DNA of 64,000 bases from assembly GCA_963559585.1 (NCBI GenBank), contig CAUWLJ010000005.1, forward strand, positions 1 through 64,000, written 5' to 3'. This document shows positions 34,534 to 42,304 of the stretch, piece after piece. Numbering within the stretch: the first letter of the stretch is position 1; each line of letters opens with the position of its first letter. The stretch is from Eisenbergiella sp963559585 (GTDB taxonomy: Bacteria; Bacillota; Clostridia; Lachnospirales; Lachnospiraceae). The position numbers were made by a program, and so were the translations under genes. The notes under the pieces were generated by a model, which was given only the letters and a program-made list of their open reading frames with translations, was not told the DNA's origin and made no database searches.

Positions 34534-36111
34534 TTAATTATACCGATGAAACCAGGGACTGAAATATTCCTCCGGGATGGGGTCAGGCATAGGGCTGGAT
34601 TGGTATTCATTGGGGCGCGAGGTCAACGCCTGGACGGTAAACCGGTATTTTCCTTCCAGATCGGTCAGAAACTCCCTGTTGATCATGATACCTCCCTCTC
34701 CTCTCTCCAGAATATACTGCTTCGTCCAGATGTTGTTCATCACATAATTGCCGTCTTTGTCGTACAAAGTCACATTAAAGCTGTCTTCATCGGCATAATC
34801 CTCAATGTTGCTCCAGATGGCGTAATAGTTCCTGCCGTTTTCCGTATCAAACATCTTCCAGGCCAGCCCCTCCGGCGCAGGGAGCATGGGAGCATTCTCT
34901 CCTGTATACTCAAAGAGATCTGACCTTACGAAAGGGCTGTTCTCATACCGGACGCCGTCCCCTTCTGCACACACTTCAAAATAATAGAAACCGTTTTTCT
35001 CCAGAAAGCCTGCAAAATTATTGTAATAGGTATTGTCCTCCCCGATAATACCGCCGTTTCCTCTTATGCCGCCTTCCATAACCAGTTCATCCCTCTGAGG
35101 CTCCGGCTCGGACGCTGTATCCATCCGGTACAGTTTCCACTTATAGCCCACCTCACCGTCCGTTCCCGACTCCGGTACATTTCCCCATATACCAAATCCG
35201 GTTTCCCCGGACCAGTAAGCCGTCCGCGGGGGTTCCAGCACCACCAGGCTGCCTTCCTCCCCCTCGGTCCCCTGTACGGCTTCCGATTCAGGCTGCTGTA
35301 CCGCCCCGGATTCCGGCTGTTGACCCGCGCCGGGTTCGTCCTGCTGCACAGGCCCAGTCCCTGTCTGCACTGTGGGCTCCGTTCTCCCAAAAACCGCGGC
35401 CCCCATGCAGACGCAGACAAGCAGTACCGCCACGGCCGCCGTTGTTGGCAGTACATATTTTCCCCAGAACAGCGCCGCCCTTACCTGGCCTGCGCTGCGG
35501 TATCTTTTATCTGGGTCCAGATTGGTGCACTTCTGGATCATATGCCTGTAAATGGGCCGCTCCCCTTTTTCCTCCAGAAGCTGCTTCATGGTCATACCCA
35601 GGGCATAAATATCCGTCCTTTCGTCCGTCTGCGCAAAGCCATACTGTTCAGGGGCAGCATAGCCTCTCGTGCCCAGCAGCACGGTATCCTGTTCCAGCTC
35701 CTCCTTCACCACCCGCGCCGCGTCGAAATCGATCAGGCGGATATGCCCGTCCTTTGCCAGAAGAACGTTGGAGGGCTTAATGTCTCTGTGAATGATACCG
35801 TTCCTGTGAAGATAATCCAGCACGGAGCACAGCTCCCTCAGCGCAGCCACGGTCTGCTTCCCTGACATTTCCGCCTCGCCCAGCGCGCGGCCCTCTATGT
35901 ATTCCTCCATCACCGTTGTGACGTCCTCCGAAATCTTCACTTCATATAATTCCGGCAGGTACGGGTGGTTCAGCTCCCGAAGCTTCTGATACACACAGAC
36001 TCGTCCCCTCAGCAGCTTCCTGATACAGACGCGCCCTCCTTCCTTTTCCCGCACCAGCTCCACGGTGCTTTTTTCACTCTCTTTTAACAGACGTATTCTT
36101 TCGTATTCCAT
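34534..36111 (-). CDS. Transmembrane Ser/Thr protein kinase with Fn3-like ectodomain
   Basis: A 525-residue Hanks-type kinase. The cytoplasmic kinase domain (about 1-215) has HRDIKPSN at 108-115, a DFD in place of the usual DFG at 128-130, GTRGYAAPEQ and DIYALGMTM; the glycine-rich loop and VAIK lysine (K32 region) are degenerate. A transmembrane segment spans about 219-241, then a Gln/Glu/Pro-rich linker (about 245-290) and two beta-rich modules (about 290-400 and 405-520) resembling those of the neighbouring secreted protein. It lacks PASTA repeats, so it senses something other than muropeptides. Start 36111 is chosen for AAGGA upstream. It is divergent from the small regulator gene. Confidence 0.85.
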   Translation of the reverse strand: MEYERIRLLKESEKSTVELVREKEGGRVCIRKLLRGRVCVYQKLRELNHPYLPELYEVKISEDVTTVMEEYIEGRALGEAEMSGKQTVAALRELCSVLDYLHRNGIIHRDIKPSNVLLAKDGHIRLIDFDAARVVKEELEQDTVLLGTRGYAAPEQYGFAQTDERTDIYALGMTMKQLLEEKGERPIYRHMIQKCTNLDPDKRYRSAGQVRAALFWGKYVLPTTAAVAVLLVCVCMGAAVFGRTEPTVQTGTGPVQQDEPGAGQQPESGAVQQPESEAVQGTEGEEGSLVVLEPPRTAYWSGETGFGIWGNVPESGTDGEVGYKWKLYRMDTASEPEPQRDELVMEGGIRGNGGIIGEDNTYYNNFAGFLEKNGFYYFEVCAEGDGVRYENSPFVRSDLFEYTGENAPMLPAPEGLAWKMFDTENGRNYYAIWSNIEDYADEDSFNVTLYDKDGNYVMNNIWTKQYILERGEGGIMINREFLTDLEGKYRFTVQALTSRPNEYQSSPMPDPIPEEYFSPWFHRYN

Positions 36112-36129
36112 AAATTCCTTCTTTTCCTC

Positions 36130-36158
36130 TTGTTTCCTGATTACTTTCATGTTATAAC
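36130..36158 (+). promoter_or_regulatory. Promoter of the small XRE-like regulator
   Basis: TTGTTT at 36130-36135 and TATAAC at 36153-36158 are 17 bases apart, and the 36201 start follows after a short leader containing the C9 tract. The GTTATAAC around the -10 box is itself palindromic, so the same bases could serve a promoter on the other strand. Confidence 0.55.
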
Positions 36159-36174
36159 AGTATCAAATTATTTA

Positions 36175-36183
36175 CCCCCCCCC
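36175..36183. repeat. Homopolymer run of nine C between divergent genes
   Basis: Nine consecutive C lie in the 89-base region between the kinase and regulator start codons, next to the GGGAGGAG ribosome site of the regulator. On the kinase strand the G-run falls where a -35 box would be relative to TATAAC. Such tracts can change length by slippage. Confidence 0.7.
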
Positions 36184-36200
36184 GGGAGGAGAAATGCAAT

Positions 36201-36638
36201 ATGACGTGCAAAACCACCGACCAGCTCCGGCATGAAATCACACACACCACGGACATTGGAGACTTCCTTATCACAAACAGGCAGAACCTGCTCACTCAGG
36301 ATTTATCAGAGTACCTGAGCCTGCTGCTTTCCGCCAAAAAACTTCACAAAGCGGACGTGGTACGCGACTCCCTGCTGGACCGGGTCTATCTGTATCAGAT
36401 TTTTGCGGGCAAAAGGTTCCCTTCCCGCAGCAAGCTGATCGCAATCGCCTTTGGTCTGCATCTCTCCCTTGAGGAAACCCAGAAGCTTTTAAAAATATCC
36501 GAAAACCGCGAGCTCTATGTGAGAGACGAAAGGGACGCTGTCATTTTTTATGCTCTGCAAAGGGGCCTGGATATTTTTGATACCAACGAGCTGCTCTACG
36601 AGCGCGGGCTCAAGCTTCTCGGCACTTCCAAAAAATAG
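36201..36638 (+). CDS. Small XRE-like helix-turn-helix regulator
   Basis: A 145-residue protein, mostly helical. The segment about 45-105 (KADVVRDSLLDRVYLYQIF followed by SRSKLIAIAFGLHLSLEE) reads as a Cro/CI-type DNA-binding fold in which residues VYLYQIFAGKR occupy the recognition-helix position. GGGAGGAG lies upstream of the start. It is divergent from a transmembrane kinase and about 90 bases away, a strong hint that the two act together; it may bind the palindrome at 34495 and 37742. No phosphorylation site can be assigned. Confidence 0.7.
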   Translation: MTCKTTDQLRHEITHTTDIGDFLITNRQNLLTQDLSEYLSLLLSAKKLHKADVVRDSLLDRVYLYQIFAGKRFPSRSKLIAIAFGLHLSLEETQKLLKISENRELYVRDERDAVIFYALQRGLDIFDTNELLYERGLKLLGTSKK

Positions 36639-36662
36639 GGAGCATATCGACTGTATGCTCCC
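36629..36662 (-). terminator. Terminator of the methyltransferase gene
   Basis: GGGAGCATA at 36638-36646 pairs with TATGCTCCC at 36654-36662; on the minus strand it is followed by TATTTTTTGG. It sits in the 50-base gap between the convergent regulator and methyltransferase genes. Confidence 0.8.
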
Positions 36663-36688
36663 AGTATACCCCATTTTCTTCGATCCTT

Positions 36689-37636
36689 CTATTTCTTTCT
36701 GAATATGCCCACAATCTCTCTGCCAAAGCCCATATCACCCAGCATCCGAAAAATCTCCACTGTACGCTCCATGGAAATATCATGAAAAAGAGTCTCCAGA
36801 CATACCGTTGCCTTGTGCGCCGCCTTTCCTGTCTCCGGCTTCTCGTAATAATTGGAAAAAGGATTGGCCAGCTGGAAATCCACGAAGGTATCCCCATAGA
36901 AATCCATACATTCAAACCCATTCGCCTCCAGACGGGCGATCAGCCCCTCACGGTTAAAATAGGCGGGATGATCCGGGTCGTCCAGCCAGTATTCCTCCTT
37001 CAAGTCACCCTTTTCCAGAAGCAGCCTCTGCAGCTTGGAATAGTTGTTCGCCACCTTGACAACCAGAATGGACTGCGGCCCCATCACAGCCTTCACACGA
37101 TCCAGGCACAGATCAATGTCGTCCACCATATCCAGCACCCGATCCATATTCACCACGTCAAAGCTTTCCCCGCGGGCTGCCATCCGGGGCAGAACCGTCT
37201 CCATATCACCCTTTTCAAAAAAAGGAAGCAGCTCCGGATGAAAATGCTCCAGCGCGTAGGAACCGATATCCACGCCCTTCACCCTGTTGCCCTTATCATG
37301 AAAATATTTCAGCAGATAGCCCTCGCCGCAGCCAATGTCCACAAGGGAATACCCCTCTGCCGACTTTCCCAGCTTCTCCAGATTCTGCCCGATAACGTAA
37401 GCCCGTTCCTCAATCTGGCAGCGCTGATACCGCAGCTCCTCCGGCGGGTAAACATCCTTTTCATAGGTGGCGCCGGAATACTCCTGAAAATAATGCTCCT
37501 CAAAGTTGGCGTCCCTTTCCGCCTTCGTATTCTGCTTTCTCAGTTCGTAATATCCATACTGGTTCAGAAAAACAGGCTTGTATCTATCCTTTTTCTCCAG
37601 CTCCGGCAGTTCGTTGATTGTCCACTCTCTGCTCAT
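36689..37636 (-). CDS. SAM-dependent methyltransferase
   Basis: A 315-residue class I methyltransferase. Motif I is SLVDIGCGEGYLLKYF (about 97-112), followed by GVDIGSYALE and the motif IV-like FDVVNMDRVLD. The N-terminal 90 residues (acidic and tyrosine-rich) form an extra domain, and residues 220-315 another. The acceptor is unknown; sugar and small-molecule methyltransferases have this build. AAGGAG lies upstream of the start. Its promoter carries the palindrome shared with the secreted protein, so it is probably in the same regulon. Confidence 0.85.
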   Translation of the reverse strand: MSREWTINELPELEKKDRYKPVFLNQYGYYELRKQNTKAERDANFEEHYFQEYSGATYEKDVYPPEELRYQRCQIEERAYVIGQNLEKLGKSAEGYSLVDIGCGEGYLLKYFHDKGNRVKGVDIGSYALEHFHPELLPFFEKGDMETVLPRMAARGESFDVVNMDRVLDMVDDIDLCLDRVKAVMGPQSILVVKVANNYSKLQRLLLEKGDLKEEYWLDDPDHPAYFNREGLIARLEANGFECMDFYGDTFVDFQLANPFSNYYEKPETGKAAHKATVCLETLFHDISMERTVEIFRMLGDMGFGREIVGIFRKK

Positions 37637-37711
37637 CCTTATACCGTTCTCCTTTTCCCATCTTCTTCAAAAAGTATGCGGCCATGATATTTTGCCGTAC
37701 ATGCCCTTTCT

Positions 37712-37758
37712 ATCATACTAAAAGAAATCCTTTTTCTTTTGGTATGCTGCCAGCATAC
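37712..37758 (-). promoter_or_regulatory. Promoter of the methyltransferase gene with palindromic operator, copy 2
   Basis: GTATGC-N5-GCATAC lies at 37742-37758. On the minus strand the sequence CCAAAAGAAAAAG follows and then TATGAT (37717-37712), 24 bases from the palindrome edge. It matches the copy at 34463-34511 in order, spacing and flanks. Confidence 0.6.
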
Positions 37759-37831
37759 AATTTTGACTTTTCATGGAAGAAAACGGCAGGGAATGCGCCT
37801 TGTCCTGGAGCGGTTCAGCATTTCCGGACAG

Positions 37832-37862
37832 AAAAAGACCTCAGCAGATTTCTCCACTGAGG
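37832..37862 (-). terminator. Terminator of the tRNA-Gln transcript
   Basis: CCTCAG and CTGAGG (37839-37844 and 37857-37862) form a stem; on the minus strand TCTTTTTC follows. Confidence 0.75.
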
Positions 37863-37871
37863 TTTCTCAGC

Positions 37872-37942
37872 AGGGCTACAAGGATTCGAACCTTGAAATG
37901 ACGGAGTCAGAGTCCGTTGCCTTACCGTTTGGCGATAGCCCT
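37872..37942 (-). tRNA. tRNA-Gln(CTG)
   Basis: A 71-base tRNA on the minus strand. The acceptor AGGGCTA pairs with TAGCCCT, the D arm GCC/GGC, the anticodon stem ACGGA/TCCGT encloses CTCTGAC with anticodon CTG, and the T arm CAAGG-TTCGAAT-CCTTG is standard. CCA is not encoded. A promoter and a 5' hairpin lie directly upstream, a terminator downstream, and glutamine synthetase (glnN) is the next gene. Confidence 0.93.
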
Positions 37943-37945
37943 AAA

Positions 37946-37978
37946 CATTCTTGCAGGTTTTTGTCGCCTGCAAGAATG
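37946..37978 (-). other. Leader hairpin immediately before the tRNA
   Basis: CATTCTTGCAGG at 37946-37957 pairs perfectly with CCTGCAAGAATG at 37967-37978 with a nine-base loop. It ends three bases before the 5' end of tRNA-Gln and lies between the -10 box and the tRNA, so it is the transcript leader. Its role could be RNase P processing or control. Confidence 0.6.
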
Positions 37979-37979
37979 A

Positions 37980-38008
37980 ATTATATATGATGTTTGCCCT
38001 TTTTGCAA
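37980..38008 (-). promoter_or_regulatory. Promoter of the tRNA-Gln
   Basis: Minus-strand TTGCAA (38008-38003) and TATAAT (37985-37980) with 17 bases between them, a strong promoter for the tRNA. Confidence 0.75.
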
Positions 38009-38096
38009 GTACTTTTTTTAATTTTTTCAAAAAATGTTTTTCCGTTCTATTCCATACCCATTAACGAATGTAACGTCTGCCGCGTTCCTCCGCCCC

Positions 38097-40208
38097 TTAC
38101 ACCTCAAACATCAGATCCGCGTAGGTAGGGAAAGGCCAGTCCTGTCTGTCCACCAGCATTTCCAGTTCGTCGGCAGGCTTTCTCAAAGCTTCCATGGCAG
38201 GCATCACCTCGTCCTTGTAGCAGAAGGCCTGTGCCTTAGCGGCCGTCATGGCCGCGGCGGCCGCTTCCCGGCTCTGCAGGTCGGAAAGGGCCTGCTTCAT
38301 CTGCCCCAGCTTTTCATTGATCTGGGCAAGGAGCTGGGCCTGTACCAGAGGCTCCACTCCGGCTGCCCTCACATCCAGAACGGTGCGGGCCAGCTTCTGA
38401 GTATAGGCCGCCACGGCAGGGATGATCTGGCGTGAGGCCATGTCGATCATGGTCAGAGCTTCAATATTGATGGTCTTGGCATAGGTTTCGTAGATAACCT
38501 CCTCCCTGGACTGAAGTTCCGCTTCCGTGAATATACGGAAGCGTTCAAACAGCTTCACCGCCTTGGGGGTGGTCAGGGTGTACGCCGCCTCGATCATGGT
38601 TTCGATGTTGGGAAGGCCCCTTCTGGCCGCCTCCGCTTCCCATTCCTCAGAGTAGCCGTTTCCGTTGAAGATGACTCGGTGATGGGCCGTCATATATTCC
38701 TTAATCATATCATGAACGGCCATATCAAAGTCCTCCGCCGCCTCCAGACGGTCTGCAGCCTCGCAGAAGGCCTCGGCTACGATGGCGTTCAGGGTGGTGT
38801 TGGGGCTGGCCGCGGAATCGGCGGAGCCCACCATACGGAACTCAAACTTGTTTCCGGTAAAGGCGAAGGGAGAGGTGCGGTTTCTGTCAGTGGCGTCCTT
38901 GGGCAGATCCGGCAGGGTGGATACGCCCGTCATCAGCTTGCCTCCCAGGAGGCAGGATTTGGCCTCTCCCGTCTCAATCAGCTGTTTTACCACATCCTCA
39001 AGCTGTTCTCCCAGGAACACGGAAATAATGGCCGGAGGAGCCTCGTTCCCCCCCAGACGGTGATCGTTCCCCACATCAGAGGCGCTCTGGCGGAGCAGAT
39101 CCGCATGGGTATCCACCGCTTTCAGAATACAGGCCAGTACCAGCAGGAACTGGATGTTTTCATTGGGCGTGTCGCCGGGGTCCAGCAGGTTCATGCCGTC
39201 GTCTGTGTTGATGGACCAGTTGTTGTGCTTGCCGGAGCCGTTCACCCCCGCAAAAGGCTTTTCATTTAACAGGCAGCGCAGACCATGGCGTTCCGATACC
39301 TTCTTCATGGTTTCCATCACCAGCTGGTTGTGATCCACTGCAATATTGGCCGTCTCATAGATGGGAGCCAGCTCATGCTGGGCAGGAGCCGCCTCGTTGT
39401 GCTGGGTGCGGGCCGTCACGCCCAGCCTCCACAGCTCAGTATTCAGATCCTTCATGAAAGCGCCGATGCGCTCCCGGATGACTCCAAAGTAGTGATCCTC
39501 CAGCTCCTGTCCCTTGGGCGCCGGCGCTCCAAACAGGGTACGGCCCGCAAAGATCAGGTCGGGACGCTGCAAATATTTCTTCCGGTCTACCATAAAGTAT
39601 TCCTGCTCCAGTCCCACGGATGCGATTACCTTGGTGGCTCTGGTGTTGCCGAACAGGCGCACAATTCTCAGCGCCTGCTGGCTCACAGCCTCCATGGAAC
39701 GAAGCAGGGGGGTCTTTTTATCCAGCGCCTCTCCCGTGTAGGAGCAGAACGCAGTTGGAATGCACAGGATCACGCCTGTGGCGTCCTCCTTCAGAAACGC
39801 GGGGGAGGTGATATCCCAGGCTGTGTAGCCTCTGGCCTCAAAGGTGGCACGAAGCCCTCCCGAGGGAAAGGAGGAGGCGTCCGGCTCGCCCTTAATCAGC
39901 TCCTTTCCCGAAAAATCCATGAGCATACGGCCCATTTCATCAGGATGGCTGATGAAGGAATCATGCTTCTCCGCCGTGATGCCCGTCAGGGGCTGGAACC
40001 AGTGGGTATAGTGGGTGGCTCCCCGCTCCACCGCCCAGTCCTTCATGGCCTTGGCCACCACATCCGCAGTGGCAAGAGAAAGCTCTCCTCCCTGCTCCAT
40101 TACCTGCTTCACTTCCCGGAATACGTCCTTGGGAAGCCGCTCCCGCATGGTTCCCAGGTTAAAAACCCGTTCTCCGAATATCGCTTCCACGTTCATCACT
40201 TCGCTCAT
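38097..40208 (-). CDS. glnN: Glutamine synthetase type III
   Basis: A 703-residue enzyme that makes glutamine from glutamate and ammonia. Its length and the N-terminal GSIII region (EIFGE..FN, then THYTHWFQPLTGITAEKHDSF) are characteristic; the core has NEAAPAQHELAP, the NEKPFAGVNGSGKHNNWS flap region and GNEAPPAIIS. Start 40208 is chosen for GGAGGAGAGT. The adjacent tRNA-Gln is notable. There is no GlnR site or GlnB gene nearby, so regulation is not visible in sequence. Confidence 0.95.
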   Translation of the reverse strand: MSEVMNVEAIFGERVFNLGTMRERLPKDVFREVKQVMEQGGELSLATADVVAKAMKDWAVERGATHYTHWFQPLTGITAEKHDSFISHPDEMGRMLMDFSGKELIKGEPDASSFPSGGLRATFEARGYTAWDITSPAFLKEDATGVILCIPTAFCSYTGEALDKKTPLLRSMEAVSQQALRIVRLFGNTRATKVIASVGLEQEYFMVDRKKYLQRPDLIFAGRTLFGAPAPKGQELEDHYFGVIRERIGAFMKDLNTELWRLGVTARTQHNEAAPAQHELAPIYETANIAVDHNQLVMETMKKVSERHGLRCLLNEKPFAGVNGSGKHNNWSINTDDGMNLLDPGDTPNENIQFLLVLACILKAVDTHADLLRQSASDVGNDHRLGGNEAPPAIISVFLGEQLEDVVKQLIETGEAKSCLLGGKLMTGVSTLPDLPKDATDRNRTSPFAFTGNKFEFRMVGSADSAASPNTTLNAIVAEAFCEAADRLEAAEDFDMAVHDMIKEYMTAHHRVIFNGNGYSEEWEAEAARRGLPNIETMIEAAYTLTTPKAVKLFERFRIFTEAELQSREEVIYETYAKTINIEALTMIDMASRQIIPAVAAYTQKLARTVLDVRAAGVEPLVQAQLLAQINEKLGQMKQALSDLQSREAAAAAMTAAKAQAFCYKDEVMPAMEALRKPADELEMLVDRQDWPFPTYADLMFEV

Positions 40209-40303
40209 ACTCTCCTCCGTCATGCCTCTGCCTTTTCAGACATACCACTCTGATTTTCCGTTTTATCTTATCATATCCTCTGCCGCCGCGCATTCGCCAA
40301 TTT

Positions 40304-41545
40304 TCACGAATTCTCCTGAGTTTTCACACGAAGGATGTCGTAAGGTGACGGAAGAACGGACAATTTCAGGCGAAGTCTCTGCTTGGGATGGGGAGCGCTG
40401 GGCATAGCCGCGCCCTCCTCGTCCAGAATCTGCTCCACCTGCGTCTCCACATTGGAGCCGTCGGGCTTCATGATCTCAATGGTATCTCCCACACTGAATT
40501 TGTTGCGCTGTTCGATACAGGCACAGCCCTGATCCAGACCGCTCACAATCCCCAGGTAGGTGTACTCGTTGATGTAGGTATTGTTATCATAAATCTGGGC
40601 TTCCTCCGAGGGCTTTCCGAAGTAGAAGCCCGTGGTGAACTGGCGGTAAGTGCACTTGGAAATCTCTTCCCTGTACCAGTCCAGATTGGCCCGATAGGTT
40701 TCCTCCGATTCCCAGAAGTCGTCAATGGCCTTCCGATAGGTGCGGGCCACTGTTGCCACATAGAGGGCCGTTTTCATCCTGCCCTCGATTTTCAGGCTGT
40801 CGATTCCGGCCTCCGCAAGCTCCGGTATGTACTCGATCATACATAGATCCTTTGAGTTAAAAATAAACGTGCCCCGCTCGTTCTCATAGACCGGCAGGTA
40901 TTCCCCCGGCCTGCTCTCCTCCATCACCGCATATTTCCAGCGGCAGGGATGGGTGCACGCGCCCTGGTTGGCGTCTCTTCCTGTGAAATAGTTGGACAGC
41001 AGACACCTGCCGGAATAGGAAATGCACATGGCTCCATGGATGAAGCTTTCGATCTCCATTTCCTCCGGGATATTTCTGCGTATCTCCCTGATCTCCTCCA
41101 AAGACAGCTCCCTTGCAGAAACCACACGCTTCGCCCCCTGCTGCCACCAGAAACGATAGGTCATATAGTTGGTATTATTGGCCTGGGTAGAAATGTGGAT
41201 CTCTGCCTCCGGCCATACCTCTTTGGCAATGGCAAACATACCCGGATCGGAGATGATCAGCGCATCCGGGCCGATTTCCCTAAGCTCCTGAAAATAAACC
41301 CTCGCTCCCTCCAGATCCGCATTGTGAGCCAGGATATTGGCCGTCACATAGACCTTCACTCCTCTCTCATGGGCAAAGCGGATTCCCTCCGCCATGTCCT
41401 CCCGGGAAAAATTCTTGGCCTTCGCCCGCAGGCCGAAGGCTTCCCCGCCAATATAAACCGCATCCGCTCCGAAGGTCACTGCGGTCTTTAAAACCTCCAG
41501 ATTGCTTGCCGGAATCAGCAGCTCCGGCTTCTTTTTCTTTTCCAT
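40304..41545 (-). CDS. U32-family peptidase / RNA-hydroxylation-type protein
   Basis: A 413-residue U32 protein. Near the N-terminus is a TIM-barrel-like start (LLIPASNLEVLKTAVTFGADAVYIGG); the conserved cysteine-rich motif is HGAMCISYSGRCLLSNYF (about 172-189) with a further cysteine pair in ACTHPCRW. Relatives include TrhP and RlhA, which act in tRNA or rRNA hydroxylation, and collagenase-type peptidases; the exact role cannot be set. GGAGGAATAT precedes the start. It is followed by glnN and preceded by the O-methyltransferase gene. Confidence 0.9.
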   Translation of the reverse strand: MEKKKKPELLIPASNLEVLKTAVTFGADAVYIGGEAFGLRAKAKNFSREDMAEGIRFAHERGVKVYVTANILAHNADLEGARVYFQELREIGPDALIISDPGMFAIAKEVWPEAEIHISTQANNTNYMTYRFWWQQGAKRVVSARELSLEEIREIRRNIPEEMEIESFIHGAMCISYSGRCLLSNYFTGRDANQGACTHPCRWKYAVMEESRPGEYLPVYENERGTFIFNSKDLCMIEYIPELAEAGIDSLKIEGRMKTALYVATVARTYRKAIDDFWESEETYRANLDWYREEISKCTYRQFTTGFYFGKPSEEAQIYDNNTYINEYTYLGIVSGLDQGCACIEQRNKFSVGDTIEIMKPDGSNVETQVEQILDEEGAAMPSAPHPKQRLRLKLSVLPSPYDILRVKTQENS

Positions 41546-41591
41546 ATATTCCTCCATACCGGGCGTTCCGGTTCCGGCCGCCGTCAGGCCG

Positions 41592-41639
41592 CAAGCTATC
41601 TCCAGACAGCAAGCTATCTCCAGACAGCAAGCTGTCTGG
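41592..41639. repeat. Short tandem repeat, 18-base unit
   Basis: CAAGCTATCTCCAGACAG occurs at 41592-41609 and 41610-41627, and a third, partial unit with one change runs 41628-41639. The last junction is palindromic (CAGACAGCAAGCTGTCTG). It lies between the U32 and O-methyltransferase genes. Confidence 0.75.
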
Positions 41640-41665
41640 GGTTTCTCTGCTGCGGGGCCGCCGGG

Positions 41666-42304
41666 TCATATCTTCACACTCACCGCCACACCGTCGCCCA
41701 CCGGCAGAATCGACGTAACCAGATGGGGATGGCGCTTCAATTCATACAGGTATTCCCGCATCCTGGCATGAATCGTCCGGTCGCGTCTTGTCACCGCGTA
41801 GCGGGATTCCAGAATATCCCCGTCCTGCAGCACATTATCGGACACCAGCATTCCTCCGGTGCGCAGCAGCCGGACCACATCCGGCATGAAATGCAGATAC
41901 TGTCCCTTGGCCGCATCCATAAAGATAAAATCGTACTCTCCTTCCATCTCAGCCAGAACGTCCGCCGCGTCCCCCTCCAGGAGGGTAATGGCGTCCTCTC
42001 TCCCGTACCGGGCAAAATTCTGTCTGGCAATGGGGATCCTCTTTTCATACTTCTCAATGGTAGTGATCCGGCAGCCCTCCGGCGCGTATTCACTCATACA
42101 AAGCGCAGAAAAACCAACTGCCGTCCCCACCTCCAGGATCCTCCCAGGCCGCACGGACGCAATCAGCGTCCGCAGCAGGCTCTGGGTATCCCTGCGTATG
42201 ATCGGCACATTGGTTTCCAATGCTTCCTTTTCCAGTTCATTCAGCCAGGCCGGATTCCCCTGATCCAGGGAATTAATAAAGGTGGTCAGGCGATCGTTAT
42301 TCAT
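41666..42304 (-). CDS. O-methyltransferase family 3 protein
   Basis: A 212-residue SAM-dependent methyltransferase with motif I RILEVGTAVGFSALCM (about 55-70), a metal-binding FIFMDAAKGQY and SDNVLQDG. In Bacillus the related TrmR methylates 5-hydroxyuridine in tRNA, which would fit the neighbouring U32 hydroxylase, but that link is inferred. Its start overlaps the stop of the MltG-like gene by eight bases. Confidence 0.88.
   Translation of the reverse strand: MNNDRLTTFINSLDQGNPAWLNELEKEALETNVPIIRRDTQSLLRTLIASVRPGRILEVGTAVGFSALCMSEYAPEGCRITTIEKYEKRIPIARQNFARYGREDAITLLEGDAADVLAEMEGEYDFIFMDAAKGQYLHFMPDVVRLLRTGGMLVSDNVLQDGDILESRYAVTRRDRTIHARMREYLYELKRHPHLVTSILPVGDGVAVSVKI

Noticed and set aside
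36638..36662. Third copy of the GTATGC palindrome
   Set aside because: The terminator stem here pairs GCATA with TATGC in the opposite order and lacks the A-rich flank, so it is not the operator.
41592..41639. Possible CRISPR-like repeats
   Set aside because: The 18-base units are directly adjacent with no spacers, so they are an ordinary short tandem repeat.
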